This document shows positions 56,389 to 64,000 of a stretch of DNA of 64,000 bases, piece by piece; the first letter of the stretch is position 1, and each line of letters starts with the position of its first letter. The DNA is from Lepus europaeus. Its lineage: Eukaryota; Chordata; Mammalia; Lagomorpha; Leporidae. Position numbers and translations under genes: made by a program. The notes below the pieces were generated by a model. It saw nothing but the letters and a program-made list of their open reading frames with translations. It did no database searches and was not told where the DNA came from. The stretch is taken from NCBI RefSeq assembly GCF_033115175.1, contig NC_084831.1, positions 43,556,002 to 43,620,001 of the forward strand, written 5' to 3'.

Positions 56389-57131
56389 CAATTTTAAGCT
56401 CTAGGTTTAGTTTTTCTTTAACTCTTCTAAAACATTTCTAAAAATTTAGACTCCAGATGCATATGAACCATTCCTAAGCACTCAGGTCTGACAGATTTTA
56501 AGGACTGCATTATGTCTCAATAATACATAATTTAAAATAAGTACAGGTTAGCCATTTCTTTTTTCTTCTTATTCTTTGTTCTTACATGTAGGATATTACT
56601 CTGTTTTTTGTTCTTTACTCAAGGTCTTAAAGCTTTCCTATGAGATTTTGTAGGATATAGTTCAAAATCCATGATAATAACTTGCTAATGTTTCCAGTTT
56701 TTCAAACCAGACAGGAAATACTGCAGGGAACCATTGTTTCAGTAAACAAAGTACACATTTTGGCCTTCATTCTGCATAAAGTGGATCACCCCCTTGAAAT
56801 TAAGATCACTTTTAGAACATACAATGCTGAGTTTGAATTGAGCTAAAAGTCTTGCCTGATTTGTTTTACAGTTGCTTTGGATGCCATAATTTCCATATAA
56901 AGCTACAAAAATAGCAGTTCTAGAACCTTTTCTATAGAACTAATGAAGAGGTTTATGCTTCTGTTTGTAATATGATTTGATTCCTTTCTGACCTTTCATA
57001 GTTAAGGTTTGGGTATTTTATCTGCCAAAATTTATTTTATTAAAATGAAGAAAGAATAAATGGTACATGCTTTTATTAGTACTTCATTGTACAGCATAGT
57101 CTATCTCAGCATTATATTTATTAAAAGAAAT
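56389..57131. other. unassigned AT-rich
   Basis: No exon or repeat recognised. Confidence 0.4.
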
Positions 57132-57133
57132 TG

Positions 57134-57435
57134 GGGGGCAGGTTTGGCAAAGCTGTTAAGATGCTGCTTGGGACACCTGCATCCCATTTTGGAATGTCTG
57201 GGTTTGAATCCTGGCTTCTCTCCGGATTCCAGCTTCCTGCCAATGTGTATTCTGGGCGGCAGCATTCTCAAGTTGTTGAGTCCCTGTCACCAGTGTGGGA
57301 GAGCTGGTTTGAATTTCTGGCCTCCAATTTTGGCCTGCTCCAGCCCAGCTATTGTGGTATTTGGGGAGTGACCAGCAGTTGAGAGATCTCTCTCTCTATT
57401 TTGGCTCTCTGCCATTCAAAAAATTTTTTAAAAAA
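57134..57435 (+). repeat. old divergent CSINE
   Basis: ggggggcaggtttggcaaag head, ggaatgtctgggtttgaatc. Confidence 0.82.
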
Positions 57436-57644
57436 TTGAGCAAGCAGTATCAAAATTTCGTGAAGACATTCTGTCAGGATTTATATAATCTATAGTTTCT
57501 GTTTTTCATTTTTAATTGAAAAAACAGCCCCTAATATGTAATTTAAATAAAATTATTTGCCAGTTCCAGAAAATCCTGAAAACTTCAGCATACACTATAT
57601 GGAACTTTTTGTGATTCTGGTGATGTAACTGCTGACCAGAGTAT

Positions 57645-57945
57645 TTAAAAAAAATATTTATTTTCTTTTTATATGAAAGGTAGAGAGAGAGAAAGAGATC
57701 TTCCCATCTGTTGGTTTACTCCCTAAATGCCTGCAGCATCTGGGACTGGGCCAGTCCTAAACTTGGAACCAGAGACTCAATTTGGGTCTGCTCCATGGGT
57801 GGCAGGGACCCAAGTACTTCACCATCACCTGTATGCATTACTTAAAACCTGGATTAGAAGCATAGCCGGGACTCAAGCTCATGCACTCCTGTATGGAATG
57901 TGGGAACCTAAACGCACCTTAACTGCTGTGACACTGTCTCCTTTC
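57645..57945 (-). repeat. old CSINE
   Basis: atttattttctttttatatg ... gatcttcccatctgttggtt; decayed head. Confidence 0.8.
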
Positions 57946-57999
57946 TTTTTAGTAGCTGAAATGAATTGCTTTTGTGGTTATTGTGAGGCTACTCTTGGA

Positions 58000-58105
58000 A
58001 ATTTCTGCTCAGTGTCTAAAAAAATGAGCTATAAATTCTTTAACCTGGCATACAGCCCTTGATGATTTGTTTCCAACCTGATCATTCCTCACTTTCTTTT
58101 TTGCA
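58000..58105 (+). mobile_element. possible L2 fragment
   Basis: ttctttaacctggcatacag then gatgatttgtttccaacctg matches the L2 order but is short. Confidence 0.4.
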
Positions 58106-58184
58106 ACCTTCCAAGATTCCACGTTAATAAAGTTTTCCTTAATTTGTTTACCTTGTATTACTTGTGTAATATAAAAGCTTTACC

Positions 58185-58261
58185 AATGGTGTGCTATCTT
58201 TCTGTTAGGTGTTTCATGTATGTTATTTCTAATACTTACAGTGGCCTTGTAACATTCATAG
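58185..58261 (-). repeat. MIR, left part, split by two CSINEs
   Basis: gtgtttcatgtatgttattt, ctaatacttacagtggcctt; resumes after the SINEs at 58907-59020 (ttatagatgaaggaactgaa). Confidence 0.75.
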
Positions 58262-58262
58262 T

Positions 58263-58594
58263 TTTTTTTTTTTTTTTTTTTGACAGGCAGAGTGGACAGT
58301 GAGAGAGAGAGACAGAGAGAAAGGTCTTCCTTTTGCCGTTGGTTCACCCTCCAATGGCCGCCGCGGTAGCGCACCGCGCTGTTCCGATGGCAGGAGCCAG
58401 GTGCTTCTCCTGGTCTCCCATGGGGTGCAGGACCCAAGGACTTGGGCCATCCTCCACTGCACTCCCTAGCCACAGCAGAGAGCTGGCCTGGAAGAGGGGC
58501 AACCGGGACAGGATCGGTGCCCCGACCGGGACTAGAACCCGGTGTGCCGGCGCCGCAAGGCGGAGGATTAGCCTAGTGAGCCGCGGCGCCGGCC
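58263..58594 (-). repeat. young CSINE, first of a same-site pair
   Basis: Bounded by tcatagt at 58256-58262 and 58595-58601. Confidence 0.95.
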
Positions 58595-58601
58595 TCATAG
58601 T

Positions 58602-58904
58602 ATTTTTTTGACAGGTAGAGTTATAGACAGTGAGAGAGAGAGAAAGTTCTTCCTTCCATTAGTTCACTCCCCAAATGGCTGCCACAGCCAGCGCTGCGCC
58701 AATCTGAAGCCAGGAGCCAGGTGCCTCTTCCTGGTCTCCCATGCAGGTGCAGGAGCCCAAGCACTTGGGCCATCCTCCACTGCCCTTCCGGGCCACGGCG
58801 GAGAGCTGGACTGGAAGAGGAGCAACCGGGACTAGAACCTCGCTCCCAAATGGGATGCTGTTGCCGCAGGCGGAGGTTAACCAAGTGAGCCATGGCGCCG
58901 GCCC
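58602..58904 (-). repeat. CSINE, second of a same-site pair
   Basis: Followed by acattcatagtatt (58907-58920), which matches acattcatagt before the first copy (58252-58262). Confidence 0.94.
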
Positions 58905-58906
58905 TG

Positions 58907-59020
58907 ACATTCATAGTATTACACATGATTTATAGATGAAGGAACTGAAGCTTGGAGAAGCTTCATTGATTTTCCTAAGTCTGCATCCATGATTTTACTC
59001 CATGTACAACGTCCACATTC
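58907..59020 (-). repeat. MIR, right part
   Basis: acacatgatttatagatgaa, ggaactgaagcttggagaa. Confidence 0.75.
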
Positions 59021-59029
59021 TTTTTTCTT

Positions 59030-59043
59030 TTTATTTAATTTTC

Positions 59044-59076
<33 letters not shown>

Positions 59077-59292
59077 ATTTGAAAAACAGAGTTACAGAGA
59101 GACAGGCAGATACAGAGAGGAAGAGATCTTCTGTCTGCTGGTTCACTTCCTAAATGGCCACAACAGCCAGGAGTGGTCCAGGCTGAAATCAGGAACCCAG
59201 AACTCCATCTGGGTTTCCAGCATGGGTGCAGGGGCTCCCAAGCAGTTGGACCACCTTCCACTGCTTTCTAGGCATATTTAACAAGGAGCTGG
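59030..59292 (-). repeat. CSINE, outer copy of a nest (left part)
   Basis: Tail complement, a CT run of opposite polarity at 59051-59078, then the body to aacaaggagctgg (59280-59292). Confidence 0.9.
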
Positions 59293-59673
59293 GGGCTGGT
59301 GCTGTGACTTAGCCGGTTAAGCCGCTGTCTGCAGTGCCATGGGCACCGGTTCGAGTCCTGTCTACTCTATTTCTGATCCATTTCCCAGCTAATGCACTTG
59401 GGAAAGCAATGGAAGATGGCTCTAGTACTTGGGCCCCTGCACTGACATGGGGGATCTGCAAGAAGCTCCTGGCTCCTCGGTTTGGATGAGCCCAGCTCTA
59501 GCCATTGCTGCCATTTGGAAGTGAACTAGTGGTGGAAGATCTCTCTCGTTCTTGCTCTTGCGCTCTCTGTCTGTCTCTCTGTCTCTCTCTGTGTGTGTCT
59601 CTCCTTCTGTCTCTGGTTAACTCTGCCTTTCAAATTAATAAATAAATATTAAGAAAAAAGCAAAGCAAAAACA
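59293..59673 (+). repeat. CSINE nested in a CSINE
   Basis: Head ggctggtgctgtgacttagc, B box ggttcgagtcc intact, long CT/GT tail. Duplication aacaaggagctgg and aacagggagctgg (59674-59686). Confidence 0.95.
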
Positions 59674-59686
59674 AACAGGGAGCTGG

Positions 59687-59783
59687 ATGGGAAGCAGAGC
59701 AAGCAAGACTTGAACTGGAGCCCAGGTGGAGATGCCAGCATCGCAGGGAGTAGCTTACCCTGCTGCATCACAATGCTGGCCCC
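59687..59783 (-). repeat. CSINE, outer copy of the nest (right part)
   Basis: Body end and head ctgctgcatcacaatgctgg complete the copy started at 59030. Confidence 0.92.
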
Positions 59784-60050
59784 CACCTTGTTTTTTCTGA
59801 ACTTCTCTGTGTGTCTGTATTTAAAATTTTCCATTGTGCTTCAGGAATATTAATATTAGGAGAGCAGAAGTTTAGTTGATTGACTTTGGTGAATATTTGC
59901 CTTTGAAGTATAGTACTGGCATGTAACATTTTGTACGAGAAAAATATGTGTGTCTGTGTTGTATGTATTTTGGAAATTTCAGCTTTAATATGTTGGTATT
60001 TTTGAAACATATAAATGTCTGATTTGCTGTGATTAAAAAACCATGGTAGG

Positions 60051-60385
60051 CCGGCGCTGTGGCTCAACAGGCTAATCCTCCACCTTGCGGCACCGGCACA
60101 CTGGGTTCTAGTTCCGGTTGGGGCGCCGGATTCTATCCTGGTTGCCCCTCTTCCAGGCCAGCTCTCTGCTATGGCCCGGGAGTGCAGTGGAGGATGGCCC
60201 AAGTGCTTGGGCCCTGCACCCCATGGGAGACCAGGAGAAGCACCTGGCTCCTGCCTTCGGATCAGCGCGGTCCACCGGCCGTGGTGGCCACTTGGGGGGT
60301 GAACCAACGGCAAAGGAAGACCTTTCTGTCTCTCTCTCTCTCTCTCTCTCTCACTGTCCACTCTGCCTGTCAAAACAACAACAAC
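60051..60385 (+). repeat. young CSINE
   Basis: Flanks aaaaaaccatggtag and aaaaaacatggtaa; tail of aacaacaacaaa. Confidence 0.95.
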
Positions 60386-60392
60386 AAAAAAC

Positions 60393-61230
60393 ATGGTAAC
60401 TGATTTGGACCTCAGTTTTCGGACCTGAAAATTGGTGGTAGTCTAGATAGAAAGTCCCCTCCTATACTTAATATTCTGTTTAATATTTCTAAAGAAGAGC
60501 TGCATGAAAACAGATGACATATATTAACTCCAGGCAATGGTGATGAACTTCATAGGTGAAGTAACAAGTGAAGAGGGGTGGACACCTGGTGGTGGCTGAG
60601 AAAGGAGAACCAAGACCAAGGAATTGTAATTTACATAGAATTTTCCTGGTAATCACTATAGAGAATATATTGCTGAATAAAAATGCTGAAAATTAGTTTG
60701 TGGTTGAGGCCTCGGCCTTCTCTGGCTCTTACCTCCTTTCTTCTGCCTTTTCTTTTGGTGTGTGCATATGTTTGAGAAAAGTGCATCTGGAGCTGTTGTA
60801 TATGAAAATAAACAGATCATTAGTAGCATACTTGAAATAATGAAGGCTTTCATATAGCTCATAATGTGAGAATTCACTAATTAAAATGTGGACCCATTAT
60901 AGTAAATCTTCAAAGAGATTGTTTATAAAGCAAGGGAAGGTATGTTTTCGAAAAGGATGAAATGCATTTTGATGATAAAATTTTCATAAAGCCTTTCCAC
61001 CCTCAAGGTATAACAGATAAAAATATTGATATAGGAATAGACAGGTGATGTTTTGACTAGCTGAAAAACTGTTAACCAGTTAGAAAATGGTTACCTTTTT
61101 TCTTGTTAGCTTCTTTTGGAGTCCTTGGATCAGTGAATCTTGACTTTGTAAAGAAGTCATCTTAGTCCAGGATTTCTAAAGTGTGTTACCTAGAAGCAAA
61201 GATGTTCTTAAGTCAAACTACTTTTTGTTT
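60393..61230. other. unassigned
   Basis: No exon or repeat recognised. The frame at 60656-60877 (minus) has no domain. Confidence 0.4.
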
Positions 61231-61232
61231 TT

Positions 61233-61508
61233 TTTTTAAAGATTTATTTATTTGAAAGAGTTACAAAGAGAAAGAGATCTATCCTCTGGTTTGCTCTCCA
61301 AATGTCCTCAGTGGCCAGGGCTGAACCAGGCTAGTTTCATCCAGGTCTCCTACATGAGTGGCAGGAGCCCAAAACTTGGGCTGTTCTCACTGCTTTTCCC
61401 AGGCCAGTAGCAGGAAGCTGGATTGAAGTGGAGCAGCCAGGATGTGAACCAGTGCCCTTATGGGATGCCAGCACTGCAGGTGGCAGCTTTACCCACAAGA
61501 CCAGCCCC
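61233..61508 (-). repeat. CSINE, shortened
   Basis: agatttatttatttgaaaga ... head end tttacccacaagaccagccc, with small deletions. Confidence 0.88.
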
Positions 61509-61574
61509 CAGTCAAATAAGTTTGATTTGAGTTTTTAGCATATCATTATCAGGTAGACATTTGCAGATACACAT

Positions 61575-61885
61575 TTTTTTTAAAAAAAGATTTGTTTTTA
61601 TTTGAATGATAGAGTGATAGAGAAGGAGATCTTCCATCTGTTGGTTCACTTCCCAGATGGCTTCAACAACTGGGTCTGGGCCAGGCCAAAGCCAGGAGCT
61701 GGGAACTCCATCTGGGTCTCCTACATGAGTAGCAGAGGACCAAGTCCTTGGACCATCTGCTGCTGCTTTCCCAGGTGCATTAGGAGGGAGTCAGATGGGA
61801 AGCGGAACAGCCAGAACATGAACCGGTGGTCTAATACAGGATGTCTGTGTTGCAGGCGGTGGTGTAACTCACTGTGCCAAATTAG
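61575..61885 (-). repeat. old CSINE
   Basis: agatttgtttttatttgaat ... head gtgtaactcactgtgccaaa. Confidence 0.85.
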
Positions 61886-61904
61886 TATTTTAAAGACTGA
61901 GGAG

Positions 61905-62152
61905 GGGCTGGTGCTGTGGCATAGTGGGTAAAGCTGCCACCTACAGTACCGGCGTCCCATATGGGTGCTGGTTCGAGTCCCAGCTGCTCCACTTCCAATC
62001 CAGCTCTCTGCTATGGCCTGAAAAAGCAGTAGAAGACAGCCTAAATCCTTGGACTCCTGCACCCACGTTTGAGACTCTGAAGAAACTCCTGGCATCAGAT
62101 TGGCGCAGCTCTGGCCATTGCGGCCAATTGGGAGTGAACCAGCGGATGGAAG

Positions 62153-62190
<38 letters not shown>

Positions 62191-62242
62191 CTCCTTCTCT
62201 CTCTGTGTAACTCGGCTTTCAAATAAATAAATATTGTTTTAA
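61905..62242 (+). repeat. CSINE with CT tail
   Basis: Head ggggctggtgctgtggcata; intact B box ggttcgagtcc; CT run at 62153-62186. Confidence 0.94.
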
Positions 62243-62511
62243 AGACTCAGGAATGAAAGTAAAGAAACTTGTTTAACTTTGTTCAGCTATATATTATGCA
62301 AACTTACTTAGCTATGGAACATTTCCCTCCCACATATTACTTAGTAATATACCTTTATTGATGTAGGTTCATTTTATCTAACTTTATAGAGCCTTACTCT
62401 CACAATATCCATGACTATTTGAATTGTCAGGTCATAGGCCTTGATTACTACAAAAGAGCTCATTTTGTTGTTGTCTACTGCTAATTATTAGAAAGTTGTT
62501 TTTTTAATTTT

Positions 62512-62827
62512 CTTTTTTAAGATTTACTTGAGAGGCAGAGTTATAGAGTGAAAAGGAGAGACACAGAGAGAGGTCTTCTATCAGGTGGTTCACTCCCCAA
62601 ATGGCTGCAATGATTGGGGCTTGGCCAGGCCAAAGCCAGGAGCTTCTTCTAGGGCTCTTATGTGGGTGCAGGGGCCTAAACACCTGGGCCATCCTCCGCT
62701 GCTTTCCCAGGCACATTAGCAGGGAGCTGGATCGGAAGTGGAGCAGCCAGGTCTCGAACCAGAGCCCACATGGGAGGTTGGCACTGCATGTTGTGTCTTT
62801 AATTTGCTGAGTCACAGCACCAATCCC
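62512..62827 (-). repeat. CSINE
   Basis: agatttacttgagaggcaga ... head gctgagtcacagcaccaatc. Confidence 0.9.
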
Positions 62828-62839
62828 TGTTGTTGCTTG

Positions 62840-63141
62840 TTTTAAGATTTATTTATTTGAATGGCAGAACTACAGAGAGGGAGATATCTTCCATCCTTCG
62901 TTCATTCCCCAAATGAGTAGGAAATAGCCAGGTCTGGACCAGACCCAAGTTCAGAACTTCAGCTGGTCTCTCACATGGTGGCAGGGGCCCAAACACTTGG
63001 GCCATATTCCACTGCCTTCCCAGGTGCAATAACAGGAAGCTGGATCAGAAGCAGAAGCAGAGTAGCCAACTGGTGCTCTGATGATGGATGATAGCACTAT
63101 AAGTGGCAGCTTAACCCCACTGTGCCACAATGCCAGCCCCA
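62840..63141 (-). repeat. CSINE
   Basis: agatttatttatttgaatgg ... head cactgtgccacaatgccagc. Confidence 0.9.
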
Positions 63142-63274
63142 TAAAGTTTTCTTCTGTGTTTAGCCCCAAATCTGTGCATCTCTACCATCTATCCTTTCAT
63201 TGTTTACTAAAATTATACAGAGTAAATAATTATTCTCATCATAATAGCTAAAGATGACAAGATAGTACCCTGTT

Positions 63275-63420
63275 TTTCCTAGCGTAACGGTTAAAAACAC
63301 AGGCTGTAGAGCCAATTTTAGTTCCATTACTTTTACTTTGTAATCGTGGGCAAGTTAATTAAATTTTTATGTACCTTAGTTTTCTCACCTGTAAAATGGG
63401 AACAAAAGAAATAACAGGTG
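63275..63420 (+). repeat. MIR
   Basis: taacggttaaaaacacaggc, tgtaatcgtgggcaagttaa, ttctcacctgtaaaatggga. Confidence 0.85.
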
Positions 63421-63423
63421 AGA

Positions 63424-63755
63424 GGCTGGAGTTGTGGTATAGCAAATTAAGCCATTGCCCACGCCTCCGGCATCCCATATGAGCACTGATTCATGTCCTT
63501 GCTGCTCCACTTCTGATCCAGGTTCATGCTAATGTGCCTGGGAAAGCAGAGGAAAATTAGCCGAGTACTTGGGCCCCTGTACTAACGTGTGAGACCCAGA
63601 TGAAGCTCCTGGCTCCTGGCTTTAGCCTGGCCCAGCCTTGGCCATTGTGACCATTTGGGAAGTAAACCAGCAGATGGAATATCCTTCTTCCTTCGTCTCT
63701 CCTCTTTCTGTAACTCTGCCTTTCAAATAAAAATATCTTAAAAAAAAAAAAAAGA
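63424..63755 (+). repeat. CSINE next to a MIR
   Basis: Head ggctggagttgtggtatagc; tail tgcctttcaaataaaaat. Confidence 0.92.
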
Positions 63756-64000
63756 AGTAATGGGTTAAATGAAACAATACATGGCTGGTTCAGGTTCCCT
63801 GGGAAGCAGACACAGATAGATGAGTAGTAAAGTATTCTGGGCATGTCAATAGAGTATCTGTGAAAGGAGGATGGGAGGAAGCAGTATCAACCACAGACTC
63901 AATCTAATGCAGATCTGAAAAAATTCTCAGATGTCATAACAGAGAACTCCAGCTTACAAATCGTGTTAGAGTAGTCCTGCAGTGGGTAGAAATGACCAGA
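63756..64000. other. unassigned
   Basis: Resembles an old interspersed repeat (cccggaagcagac-like opening) but I cannot assign it. Confidence 0.35.

Noticed and set aside
59768..60394. 208-residue minus-strand open frame
   Set aside because: Its first half is the antisense of a young CSINE.

Overview
This is mammalian nuclear DNA, almost certainly from a lagomorph and most likely the European rabbit. The deciding evidence is about 80 copies of the lagomorph-specific C-repeat (CSINE), roughly one per 800 bases. They have a tRNA-like head (ggccggcgccgcggctca...), a CT-rich tail ending tctgcctgtc-A(n), and often intact target-site duplications. L1 3' ends of the type I recognise from rabbit occur five times. 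There are no bacterial or phage features, and nearly all long open frames are SINE bodies or CpG-island readthrough. Layout: 1-15.3 kb is repeat-dominated intergenic DNA (CSINEs, MIRs, two L1 3' ends). 15.33-17.43 kb is a degenerate tandem array with a unit of about 21 bp, split by a MIR and a small inverted-repeat transposon; I cannot match it to a known family and regard it as the most unusual object here. 19.08-20.83 kb holds a decayed class I endogenous retrovirus relic (a piece of pol, then polypurine tract and LTR). 21.7-24.6 kb is largely a rabbit-type L1 3' region carrying two CSINEs. 25-38 kb is SINE/MIR/L2/old L1 sequence. 34.8-36.7 kb is an AT-rich block I cannot assign. The one gene-like locus is a CpG island at about 41.75-42.8 kb. 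It contains a plausible plus-strand first exon ending at a strong splice donor (GAG|GTGAGT, exon end 42443), an upstream G-quadruplex motif, ETS- and CRE-like sites, and a short CAG run. No second exon is recognised, so 42.4-64 kb may be intron 1, again packed with CSINEs plus two minus-strand L1s and an old plus-strand L1 (53.05-54.37 kb). A 35-nt 5' fragment of U2 snRNA with a perfect 12-bp duplication sits at 49.39 kb. SINE architecture is unusually informative: three SINEs are head-to-head foldbacks without tails (21.0, 25.3, 30.3 kb), one is tail-to-tail (24.6 kb), two sites were hit twice by insertions at the same target (0.4-1.1 kb and 58.25-58.92 kb), and two are SINE-in-SINE nests (37.2 and 59.0 kb). 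Repeat family names rest on pattern recognition without a repeat search, and unduplicated boundaries are approximate to about 10 bases.
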